64,000 bases of DNA from Vreelandella subterranea (lineage in GTDB: Bacteria; Pseudomonadota; Gammaproteobacteria; Pseudomonadales; Halomonadaceae), in the NCBI RefSeq assembly GCF_900111305.1, contig NZ_FOGS01000002.1, positions 1 through 64,000 on the forward strand, given 5' to 3'. Below are positions 1 to 6,437 of the stretch, piece by piece. Under the pieces are notes generated by a model. That model saw nothing but the letters and a program-made list of their open reading frames with translations, searched no databases and was not told where the DNA came from. The position numbers were made by a program, and so were the translations under genes. Each line of letters opens with the position of its first letter. Position 1 is the stretch's first letter.

Positions 1-555
1 TTCGACCTCCATCAGAGCAACACGATCAGCCAGCGGTGCCGGTAAAAAGGGGGATCGATAGAACCGCCCGATCATGCTCTCGGCCGCAGTCGTGGTGGCC
101 TGACCACCAAGATACACTTACTGTGCGATAGCCAGGGTTTTCCACTTACCTTTTCCCTCTCAGCAGGCCAGCGTGCCGATTCAACCCATTTCATCGAGTT
201 GCTGGAGAAGGTTCGACTACCAGGGCGTTCCGGTAGGCCTCGCAAACGCAGTCGTTATGTCGTGGCTGACAAGGGCTACGATAGTGATGAGCTTCGACGC
301 TACTGCACGCGTTACGGCATGCGGCCCATCATCCCCAGACGTCGCATGCATAGGCGCCCGCGTCCTGGCCTGCCGCATCAGTTCGACCGGCCGAAATACC
401 GTCAGCGCAATGTGGTAGAACGCCTATTCGGTTGGTTGAAAGAAAAGCGTCGGCTAAATACCCGCTATGACAAGCTGGCCAGTAGCTTCAGGGCCATGGT
501 GACCCTGGCTTGTATCCAGCAATGCATGAGAGCCGACTTTTCAGACAGAACCTAG
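1..555 (+). mobile_element. IS5-family insertion sequence, left part cut by window edge
   Basis: The segment encodes the catalytic half of an IS5-family transposase, so an insertion sequence runs in from the left. Its left inverted repeat is outside the window. I could not fix the right end by eye, because the matching end cannot be compared; it should lie shortly after the transposase stop at 553-555. The element sits at the distal end of the cassette array. Confidence 0.8.
2..555 (+). CDS. IS5-family transposase (partial, with internal frame change)
   Basis: This is the DDE transposase of an IS5-type element. From base 2 the second frame reads STSIRATRSASGAGKKGD and then meets a stop. From about base 46 the first frame continues through GRSRGGLTTKIHL and VVADKGYDSDELRRY, which carries the second catalytic Asp, to the end. 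The C-terminal part has the full Y-(2)-R-(3)-E-(6)-K signature (K-Y-R-Q-R-N-V-V-E, then Lys seven residues on). The frames join at an A5G5 run (44-53) that contains A AAG GGG in the zero frame. This could be programmed -1 frameshifting, known in some IS5 subgroups, or a disabling indel. The 5' end is missing. Confidence 0.8.
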
Positions 556-620
556 AGCGTCATTCGACTCAGCTTCGAGAAGCCACGATGGCTAAGTGAC
601 AGAAGTTTGATATGGACAAA

Positions 621-643
621 CGACGGCCGATGTCAGGCCGTCG
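621..643. terminator. Perfect hairpin between IS and cassette array
   Basis: An 8-bp perfect stem (CGACGGCC/GGCCGTCG) encloses a 7-base loop. On the minus strand it is followed by TTTG, so it may end transcription leaving the cassette array. The T tract is short, so it could equally be another secondary structure. Apart from this hairpin I see nothing else between the IS (555) and attC 1 (673). Confidence 0.35.
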
Positions 644-672
644 CTATCGGCCAAGAGCGGTCTTTTATGTTT

Positions 673-772
673 CACTAACATAGCGCTTTAACGGCTGGCT
701 GAGGCGCGCCCTCCCGACAATGAATCGCAGGCCGCCACTTGTGCCAGCGTCGTTTCAAGCCAATGGTTATAA
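673..772 (-). other. attC recombination site 1 (cassette array)
   Basis: Read on the minus strand, the site begins with the R'' box TTATAAC (766-772) and ends with the R' box GTTAGTG (673-679). The inner arms pair: GCTTgAAaCGaCgCTGGC lies opposite the reverse complement of GCCAGCCGTTAAAGC, leaving unpaired extra bases on one arm, as attC hairpins do. The R'' box is the reverse complement, with one mismatch, of GTTATAT, which starts this cassette at attC 2. That is expected if the cassette was once a circle. The stop codon of the gene at 767-1216 lies inside R''. Confidence 0.7.
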
Positions 773-1216
773 GATGTACCCTTTCCGCTCAAAATAGAGT
801 TGATATTGACGCATGAGCGGATAAAGATAGTCACGTACATCACGCCCGCCAACAACAAAATAGGTATGATTAAGGGAGTCACCAACCCTCGTCAATGCCA
901 CATTACTCCCTCGAACTACCTTCGCGTCCATATTGGATCGATAGTGTTTCGCGGAGTTACAAAGTTCACGTACCAGATTGTAATTGGGATCATTGTGGAG
1001 CAATCGATGCAACTCCACTTCCTCATGCTCTGCGTCAGTAGCCATCGTGTATCCTTTGTGCCCAAATGGCCAAATCCAATCCCGGAGATGCGACAGTGAC
1101 GTCACTAAATTGAACAGAGTGTAATGGTTGGGCTCGTTCTCAAAATCGACAAAATCAGATCGGCATTTCCGGAACAGGTCAAAAGGGCCACTAAGCTCAA
1201 AGAATCCATTTTTCAT
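767..1216 (-). CDS. Cassette-borne hypothetical protein (149 aa)
   Basis: I do not recognise this protein. It is soluble, with no signal peptide or membrane segment, and rich in Asp, Asn, His and Tyr. The C-terminal half (about 85-149) has a helical stretch followed by a Val/Gly-rich segment that may be a small beta region. It is the second gene of a two-gene cassette: the 239-aa gene at 1255-1974 lies 38 bases upstream with no attC between them, and attC 1 begins at its stop codon. The DNA is clearly AT-richer than the chromosomal genes to the right. The start at 1216 is the first Met (MKNGFF). An open frame ending exactly in R'' supports a real gene. Confidence 0.6.
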   Translation of the reverse strand: MKNGFFELSGPFDLFRKCRSDFVDFENEPNHYTLFNLVTSLSHLRDWIWPFGHKGYTMATDAEHEEVELHRLLHNDPNYNLVRELCNSAKHYRSNMDAKVVRGSNVALTRVGDSLNHTYFVVGGRDVRDYLYPLMRQYQLYFERKGYIL

Positions 1217-1254
1217 CGATCCGTAACCATATTACGCAAAAATTATGTGTTTTC

Positions 1255-1974
1255 TTAGTGGATTTGCACAAATATGCCCGTTGCAGGACCACCTGTTGGC
1301 TCCCAATAAACACGAGCACCAAATTTGTAATCATCAACGTGAGCTTTTAATTCATCGGATTCTGATTCAAATATTGTAAACCTATATGATTTTTCTATAG
1401 TTACCTTGTCTCCATCTATTGCCACTGTCATCTTATATTCCCCAGGGCTCCAACTGAATTTTTCATTAAAGAATTCCTTTATCGGATGAACGTTCACATC
1501 ATCCGCCTCGGCCAATGCATCTGGGTTTCGCCTTCTCTTCTCCATAATATCTTGCCGCAGCTCCGACTCCATATCCCGGTACCTTTTCTCATCATCTCGA
1601 TCAAAAAAATTCAGGAAATTAGCTATATGGGACCAGTCTTCGTCTGGGCGCAAGAAGAATGGGGTGAATAACACGGAATCCTTGTCAGTCGGCTTTTGAA
1701 GATAGTTTTGAACAGGAAGCGTAAATACATGAGTATTATTTCTGGTGAAACGCATAGACATCGACCTTATGCGAACAGTCCTTCCACCGATGTTTGACAC
1801 AATAATGTGAGCTTGAACATTAGGATTTCCGATCTTATGGGTCAGAAAAACCCTAGAATAGAGCTCGAGATCTAGCCTCGGCCGCCTAAACCAAAGGCGG
1901 ACAGGTGGTAGCTGTGAAAGTACTATTGCAATTGCTGATACCACAACTGCCCAGAAAGACCAATTTGTTATCAT
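1255..1974 (-). CDS. Cassette-borne membrane-anchored hypothetical protein (239 aa)
   Basis: The N-terminus (about residues 4-22, WSFWAVVVSAIAIVLSQ) is one hydrophobic helix followed by a basic stretch (RLWFRRPR). The positive-inside rule then puts the rest in the cytoplasm. Residues 33-90 look like a beta-sandwich-type domain with the pattern I-V-S-N-I-G-G-R-T-V-R. A charged helical section follows (about 125-165), then a second beta-rich part (about 180-210). No catalytic motif is visible and I assign no function. It is the first gene of its cassette: the cassette begins at GTTATAT (2006-2012), 32 bases upstream of the start, so any promoter must be in that leader or upstream. Base composition is AT-rich. 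Confidence 0.65.
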   Translation of the reverse strand: MITNWSFWAVVVSAIAIVLSQLPPVRLWFRRPRLDLELYSRVFLTHKIGNPNVQAHIIVSNIGGRTVRIRSMSMRFTRNNTHVFTLPVQNYLQKPTDKDSVLFTPFFLRPDEDWSHIANFLNFFDRDDEKRYRDMESELRQDIMEKRRRNPDALAEADDVNVHPIKEFFNEKFSWSPGEYKMTVAIDGDKVTIEKSYRFTIFESESDELKAHVDDYKFGARVYWEPTGGPATGIFVQIH

Positions 1975-2005
1975 AATTTATCCAGTGCGGTAGTCCAACA
2001 TTTAC

Positions 2006-2062
2006 ATATAACGCCTAAGCTCAGCCGCCGCTTCAGCGGTCGGCTGGAGCGCCTTGTTCTGT
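2006..2062 (-). other. attC recombination site 2 (cassette array)
   Basis: This is a short, near-textbook attC on the minus strand. R'' is ACAGAAC (2056-2062) and R' is GTTATAT (2006-2012). The arm GCTCcAGCCGaCCGC pairs fully with GCGGCGGCTGAGC, leaving two extrahelical bases (c and a). A four-base apical loop (TGAA) and an unpaired spacer next to the R boxes complete the fold. R'' is the exact reverse complement of GTTCTGT, the start of this cassette at attC 3. Confidence 0.85.
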
Positions 2063-2443
2063 GTTTTTGGTAGTCTGGGTCTTCATGAACATGGAGGCAA
2101 AAAGCTCCGTCTCTTCACGAAGGCTTTGAACTCTATTTCTAAAAGACTCCATTTCACTATTTTCAATCTCATATCCGTGCATCAGCCTAGTAATTCGATG
2201 TATAAAATAGTTTCGTTGACTTAACAGGAAATGTAAGTGGTAGCTCACCGTATCGGTTAAGTTTCCTGATGACTCCAATTTTTTAATAAGTCCACCCAGT
2301 GGGATTTTTTCTCCGACCTGAACTCCTTTCTCATTCAGAAAATCAACAAGGACTCCTTCAAGACGTCCAACGGCCAAGACCATTTCACCTAAGCACCTTG
2401 TAAAATCCGAGTTGGATATAAGCTTATCGTATGTTTCAGTCAT
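2033..2443 (-). CDS. Cassette-borne HEPN-like protein (136 aa)
   Basis: This is an all-helical small protein with the sequence LSQRNYFIHRITR at about residues 74-86. R-N-x3-H fits the R-(4-6)-H motif of HEPN domains, with a polar residue after the Arg as in HEPN ribonucleases. It is preceded by a helix (about 20-40, MVLAVGRLEGVLVDFL) of the kind found in the HEPN four-helix bundle. HEPN proteins include RNA-cutting toxins and abortive-infection effectors, so a nuclease role is an inference from the motif alone. The last residues (NTEQGAPADR) are encoded by the left arm of attC 2, so the gene fills its cassette. No partner antitoxin gene is in the same cassette. Confidence 0.6.
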   Translation of the reverse strand: MTETYDKLISNSDFTRCLGEMVLAVGRLEGVLVDFLNEKGVQVGEKIPLGGLIKKLESSGNLTDTVSYHLHFLLSQRNYFIHRITRLMHGYEIENSEMESFRNRVQSLREETELFASMFMKTQTTKNTEQGAPADR

Positions 2444-2453
2444 CGTTACCTAC

Positions 2454-2525
2454 ACAGAACGCTTTGCTCACCGGTAAATTAGGAGCGCAGCGAGTAATTT
2501 ATCCGTGTGCAGCAATTTGTTAGGC
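2454..2525 (-). other. attC recombination site 3 (cassette array)
   Basis: On the minus strand R'' is GCCTAAC (2519-2525) and R' is GTTCTGT (2454-2460). The arm TTGCTgCACaCGGaTAAATTA pairs with TAATTTACCGGTGAGCAA, leaving three extrahelical bases (g, a, a), the structural hallmark of attC sites. R'' is the exact reverse complement of GTTAGGC (3027-3033), where this cassette starts. The stop codon of the 163-aa gene lies inside R''. Confidence 0.85.
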
Positions 2526-3011
2526 TTCTGCAAACCCAGCGTCAGTGAGCTTGAATGCGTCACCATCTGACTGAACATCCACCCAACCTTGCGCAACGGC
2601 ATACTCCATTCCCGGCTTAAAGTCCTCTGAAGCCAATCCACGAGAATGCCAAACCGCAGTAAAGTTGTTTATACGTAGGACATGCCCAGGCCGTGAATTG
2701 AAGTGGCCGACGAATATTTCTAGTATTTCACGAGCAGTTTCTTCGGGTGTTGGTAATGTCGCCATTCTGGAGTACCCCGTTTCAGTTAGTTTATATGAAT
2801 CACCGGACGGCATTGCATCCACCCAACCTTGGGAAACGGCATAGTCCATCCCCACATTAAAGTCCTCTGAAGCCAGCCCACGAGAATGCCAAATTGAGGT
2901 GAAGTTATTGATACGCAGGACATGACCCGGGCGGGACTTAAAGTGCTCGACAAATATTTCTAGGATCACATGTGCTGTGTCTTCTTTTGATGGCACCGTC
3001 GCCATTTGCAT
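2520..3011 (-). CDS. Cassette-borne tandem-repeat protein, winged-helix-like (163 aa)
   Basis: The protein consists of two copies of one domain, offset by exactly 80 residues (about 3-82 and 83-160). Each copy contains SRPGHVLRINNF, WHSRGLASEDF, an A-V-x-Q-G-W-V segment and an L-T-x-x-G end. This order of helices, then a short strand and a Gly turn, looks like a small winged-helix fold. That is a guess from the pattern; a DNA-binding or protein-binding role is not shown. The DNA carries the same duplication. The start at 3011 (MQMATV) follows AGGAG, and the gene begins 15 bases inside its cassette. Family unknown to me. Confidence 0.65.
   Translation of the reverse strand: MQMATVPSKEDTAHVILEIFVEHFKSRPGHVLRINNFTSIWHSRGLASEDFNVGMDYAVSQGWVDAMPSGDSYKLTETGYSRMATLPTPEETAREILEIFVGHFNSRPGHVLRINNFTAVWHSRGLASEDFKPGMEYAVAQGWVDVQSDGDAFKLTDAGFAEA
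2524..3003. repeat. Two 240-bp direct repeats inside the cassette gene
   Basis: Copies at about 2524-2763 and 2764-3003 are in frame and clearly similar base by base; for example CATCCACCCAACCTTG occurs at both 2576 and 2816. The duplication is moderately diverged, with many third-position changes. It is therefore not brand new, and both copies appear to be kept as protein. Confidence 0.8.
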
Positions 3012-3026
3012 CTCCTTAATTTGAAA

Positions 3027-3152
3027 GCCTAACAGCGTATTAGACGGCGCGTTTTATGATGGAATGAACGAGCTGGCACTTTTTTCCGGCAAATGCAGCT
3101 TGCCAGGCCCTCCCAAGGCTATGATTCTTTGGTCTATTAATTTCCATTAGGC
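3027..3152 (-). other. Possible degenerate attC (or attI) at the proximal end of the array
   Basis: GTTAGGC at 3027-3033 (minus strand) is a perfect R' core and marks where the first intact cassette begins. A candidate R'' (GCCTAAT, 3146-3152) lies 126 bp away, and TTAATAGAC beside it partly pairs with GTCTAATAC beside R'. CTGGCA/TGCCAG can pair inside. The pairing is imperfect, so this may be a decayed long attC; the R' core could also belong to an attI site. Confidence 0.4.
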
Positions 3153-3230
3153 CGTATAATCAAAATTCGCGTGCCTGCTGCATTTCCCGGCATGTCCGCT
3201 CAGGGTCGATAGCCGACCAAAGCCCCCTAT

Positions 3231-3361
3231 TCATGCGCGCCCAATATCCTGCACGCCAGCGGCATAGTGAGCGGCTATTTCTTCAACCACCTTAGCACTT
3301 GATCGCATGATCCGCTCTACATCACGGGATTTTCACCTTCAACGCTGCCGCAAAATACCTT
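3231..3361 (-). pseudogene. Fragment of an unidentified coding sequence
   Basis: A minus-strand frame without a clear start reads through RYFAAALKVKSRDVERI and SSAKVVEEIAAHYAAGV to a stop at 3231-3233. The same frame continues upstream beyond an in-frame TGA (about 3368), so this may be the tail of a broken gene. It could also be a 25-aa ORF from the ATG at 3306-3308. It lies 78 bases before the degenerate attC, where the gene of an older, decayed cassette would sit. The rest of 3153-3518 shows nothing I can support apart from the MscS ribosome-binding site near 3507-3513. Confidence 0.3.
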
Positions 3362-3518
3362 GCTAATCAGTGTATCCCGGACCAGTTGGCTTTAAAGGCG
3401 GCACACGCGTCGCCCATGCTTTCCGTGGAAGGTGGCGCTCGCCGCTGATCGACGGCATTGCATCACTGTGCCAAGATCGTGATTTGCCGAATATCTGCAA
3501 GAGGAGCGCCAAACCATC

Positions 3519-4373
3519 ATGCCTGAGGATTCCTTCTGGTTGGAGCTGTTGAGCAACCGGCTGGTGAGCTCGATTGCACTCGTGGCGATTCTCATAACGC
3601 TGCGTATCCTTGCCGTGCGTGTCATTCGCGGGCGCCAAGAGATTCTGTCCGATTACCGGCGTGCGTGGCTGGCCCGTATCCGCAATGTGGCCGTCATCCT
3701 GACGCTACTCGGCCTGGCGTTGATCTGGCTGCCTTCCCTGCATGCCTTTGCGCTTTCCATCACCGCTTTTGCCGTGGCCTTGGTTATCGCAACCAAGGAG
3801 CTGATTCTGTGCCTTTCGGGCACCGTGCTGCGTATCGTCAACCAGCCGTTCGAGATTGGTGACTGGGTCGAAATCGGCAGCCTGCGCGGTCAGGTGGTCG
3901 ACGAGACCATGCTGGCGACGACTCTGCAGGAAATTGGCGGCGCCGTGGGCCGTTTTGAATACTCCGGCAAGACCATCGTGGTGCCCAACAGCGTGTTCCT
4001 GACCACCCCGGTTCAGAACCAGAACTTCTTCAAGAAGTGGGTGTATCTCGACGTCTGCGTGGTGTTAGAGGCCGACGTGGACATGCGATCAGAACTGTCG
4101 GCTCTTGAAGACGAAGTGGCCTCCCTGCATGCGCCGCATTCCGAATTGGCCCAACGCTACAGCGAGGTCATCAGAAAACGCAGCGGCGTCGACATCGCCG
4201 ACCCCCAACCCCGCGTGACCCTGACGACCACGGACATTGGCAAGCAGCGGATTGGCGTCACGCTTTTCTGCCCCACGCCAAGCGCCTTTGAAATGGAACG
4301 CGCCATCAACGACGCCGTACTGCGCCGCTATTGGCATTTGCGCGCGACAGCGAACGCCTCGGCCCCGGCATAA
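3519..4373 (+). CDS. Small-conductance mechanosensitive channel, MscS family
   Basis: This inner-membrane channel would open under membrane tension to release solutes on osmotic downshift, an expected need in a halophile. Three hydrophobic helices are visible: 16-36, 54-71 and 76-100, the last being the pore-type helix (ITAFAVALVIATKELILCLSG). The MscS beta domain follows with GDWVEIGSLRGQVVDE (114-129) and IVVPNSVFLTTPVQNQNF (153-170), then a soluble alpha/beta C-terminal part to 284. It is about the size of E. coli MscS. AGAGGAG lies about 9 bases before the ATG. The frame is open for about a dozen codons further upstream without a good start. It stands alone, convergent with the chemoreceptor gene. 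Confidence 0.85.
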   Translation: MPEDSFWLELLSNRLVSSIALVAILITLRILAVRVIRGRQEILSDYRRAWLARIRNVAVILTLLGLALIWLPSLHAFALSITAFAVALVIATKELILCLSGTVLRIVNQPFEIGDWVEIGSLRGQVVDETMLATTLQEIGGAVGRFEYSGKTIVVPNSVFLTTPVQNQNFFKKWVYLDVCVVLEADVDMRSELSALEDEVASLHAPHSELAQRYSEVIRKRSGVDIADPQPRVTLTTTDIGKQRIGVTLFCPTPSAFEMERAINDAVLRRYWHLRATANASAPA

Positions 4374-4445
4374 CCAGCTACACGAGCCTGCTAGAAACGC
4401 TGGCAGCGGGCCACTCCGGCAGTAGCCCTATTACTATTACCAGGC

Positions 4446-4462
4446 GATGAGGCGCCCTCATC
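4446..4462. terminator. Short hairpin between convergent mscS and chemoreceptor genes
   Basis: GATGAGG/CCTCATC form a 7-bp stem with a 3-base loop in the 100-base gap between two convergent stops. No T tract follows on either strand, so a role as terminator is weak. Confidence 0.3.
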
Positions 4463-4474
4463 CAAATCGATGAC

Positions 4475-6166
4475 TTAAAATTCTTCCCACTCCAGTTCTG
4501 CTACTTTTTTGGTGCTGGCAGGCTGGCCAAGTGAAGGGCGCGCCGGATTGCTGGCGATTGCTCTTGCCGCCGGTTTGCGAAGCGGCAGCGCTGGAGAGGC
4601 CACGCCACCCTGCAGCTTGAAGATAGCCACCGCTGTTTCAAGCTGGGCGGCCTGGTCTTCCAGGGACGCAGCGGCGGTCGCGGCTTCCTGAACCAAGGCG
4701 GCGTTTTGTTGCGTTACCTCATCCATCTGTGAAACGGCCTGGTTCACCTGTTCGATGCCATCGCTTTGCTCTGTGGATGCCGCCGAAATTTCATCCATGA
4801 TGTCGGCAACGCGCTTAACGGACGCCATGATCTCTTCCATTGTCTTACCGGCTCCTTCCACCAGGGTAGACCCCTGATGCACCTGGCCTGCCGATGTTTC
4901 AATGAGGCCTCTTATCTGCTTGGCGGCATCGGCGCTGCGGCTGGCAAGATTGCGCACTTCCGTGGCAACAACGGCAAAGCCGCGGCCTTGCTCACCCGCA
5001 CGCGCTGCCTCGACTGACGCATTTAGGGCCAGAATATTGGTCTGGAAGGCAATCGAGTCGATCACGCCGATGATTTCGCTGATCTTCCTGGAGCTTTCCG
5101 AGATGCTATGCATCGTGTCGACGACTTGGCCAACCGCGTCACCACCCCGCGCGGCGGTGGCAGAGGCATCGCTCGCAAGCTTGCTACCCTGACGGGCATT
5201 GTCTGAATTTTGCTTCACCGTTGCGGTGAGCTGTTCCATGCTGGCAGCGGTTTCTTCCAGCGAGGCGGCTTGCTGCTCCGTGCGTGATGAGAGGTCGGCG
5301 TTGCCCATTGAAATTTCCCGCGCCCCAATATGAATCGAGCCACTGCTGTCACGCACGCTCGATACCGTTTGAGAAAGTCCTGACTGCATATACTGCATGG
5401 CTGCGAACAGTTGGCCGATTTCGTTCCGGCCACGATCCGCGATCTTGTGCGATAAATCGCCCTGGGCAATGCGCTCAAAGTGGTGAACGGCTTCCTGAAG
5501 GGGGCGAATGACCACGCGCATCATACCGATGCGCACCAGAACGACACTCAGGATGACCAGCAACAATGCGCCGATCCCTACGTACTCTGACGTCGTCATG
5601 GTTGACTCGTAGCCTGCCATCAGCTCACGGCCGCGTGCTGTGGCATAGTCGATAAAGGCTTCATTGGTTTCGATATAGGCAAGATTGAGCTGGTCGCCTT
5701 CGCGCTTGGCCGCTCGATAGGCCCGTTCATCATTGCGGTTTAGTGCTTCGTACTGAGGTATCAGGCCTCGCGAGAGCAATTGAGTAAAAGCGGTCTCGAT
5801 CGCGTCTGCGTAAGGCTTGCCTGTTTCTGTCTTGGGCACAGACAAAAACGCATTAAAACGCTGCTGGGCCATCTGGAGGGTCTTCCCTGCCTGGTCAAGA
5901 TAGCGTTCTGCGAGCGCCTGATCTCCCTCGTTCAAAGCATCGAGGTGGTTCATAAAAAACAGCTGTGTATCGGCAATATTCACCTGCGCCCGATTCAAAG
6001 AATTCAGCTGTTGGACATTGATGCGGTTGAGCTCATCAATCGAACCAGCGCCCAGCATGCTGGTTTTGTAGCCAAGCCCCGCCACGACCAGAATCAAGGT
6101 AGTAAACAGGCCTAGCACGACCGTCAGGCTCGCCTTGACGGTTAATTTTTTCAATAGGTTATGCAT
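4475..6166 (-). CDS. Methyl-accepting chemotaxis protein
   Basis: This is a transmembrane chemoreceptor feeding the CheA/CheW pathway. The layout is: a short cytoplasmic start, TM1 (about 12-33), a periplasmic four-helix-bundle sensor (about 34-192) with no recognisable ligand motif, TM2 (about 193-215), HAMP (about 212-268) and a cytoplasmic signalling coil. The hairpin tip is conserved ([20 protein letters not shown], then [16 protein letters not shown]). The C-terminus ends in EWEEF, which fits the xWxxF pentapeptide that tethers CheR/CheB in Tar/Tsr-type receptors. No chemotaxis genes are adjacent. A FliA-type promoter lies about 110 bases upstream. The ligand cannot be told from sequence. 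Confidence 0.93.
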   Translation of the reverse strand: MHNLLKKLTVKASLTVVLGLFTTLILVVAGLGYKTSMLGAGSIDELNRINVQQLNSLNRAQVNIADTQLFFMNHLDALNEGDQALAERYLDQAGKTLQMAQQRFNAFLSVPKTETGKPYADAIETAFTQLLSRGLIPQYEALNRNDERAYRAAKREGDQLNLAYIETNEAFIDYATARGRELMAGYESTMTTSEYVGIGALLLVILSVVLVRIGMMRVVIRPLQEAVHHFERIAQGDLSHKIADRGRNEIGQLFAAMQYMQSGLSQTVSSVRDSSGSIHIGAREISMGNADLSSRTEQQAASLEETAASMEQLTATVKQNSDNARQGSKLASDASATAARGGDAVGQVVDTMHSISESSRKISEIIGVIDSIAFQTNILALNASVEAARAGEQGRGFAVVATEVRNLASRSADAAKQIRGLIETSAGQVHQGSTLVEGAGKTMEEIMASVKRVADIMDEISAASTEQSDGIEQVNQAVSQMDEVTQQNAALVQEAATAAASLEDQAAQLETAVAIFKLQGGVASPALPLRKPAARAIASNPARPSLGQPASTKKVAELEWEEF

Positions 6167-6274
6167 CTTCGTTCTCTACGAGAGGGAGCCATTCAAGGTG
6201 AATGCATCCAGCCAATGGGAGGGCACCTCGTAAAAAAAGTATTTAAAATACTGGTTTATGCGAGGTTAGAGAGA

Positions 6275-6301
6275 ATATCGGCGCCAGGTGAATAAAATTG
6301 A
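6275..6301 (-). promoter_or_regulatory. Sigma-28 (FliA) type promoter of the chemoreceptor gene
   Basis: On the minus strand TCAATTTT (-35), an 11-base spacer and GCCGATAT (-10) match the sigma-28 consensus TAAAGTTT-N11-GCCGATAA at 6/8 and 7/8 positions with the exact spacing. Transcription would start about 100 bases before the chemoreceptor ATG at 6166. This links the receptor to the flagellar regulon. Confidence 0.7.
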
Positions 6302-6329
6302 GTTAAAAAAGACGCCATTTCTGACAATA

Positions 6330-6343
6330 TTGACCTGTGTCAA
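6330..6343. promoter_or_regulatory. 14-bp palindrome TTGAC-N4-GTCAA
   Basis: A perfect 5-bp inverted repeat with a 4-base centre lies between the divergent chemoreceptor and panE genes. It could be an operator, or on the plus strand a -35-like TTGAC for panE. No family can be named. Apart from this and the FliA promoter I see nothing in 6167-6437. Confidence 0.25.
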
Positions 6344-6437
6344 TTAACGATGACAGTCACCCCGGACCTACCGGCCTTCAACTCTGGGTAATGAACACGG
6401 TAAGCTTGTCGCCATACTCGCTGCAGATGCTGTCTCG

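Noticed and set aside
3153-3518. Search for an integrase gene or remnant proximal to the array
   Set aside because: No tyrosine recombinase motifs in any frame that I could see; only an unidentified remnant.
3363-3638. 91-codon minus-strand frame across the mscS start
   Set aside because: Overlaps the mscS ribosome-binding site and first 40 codons; no recognisable features.
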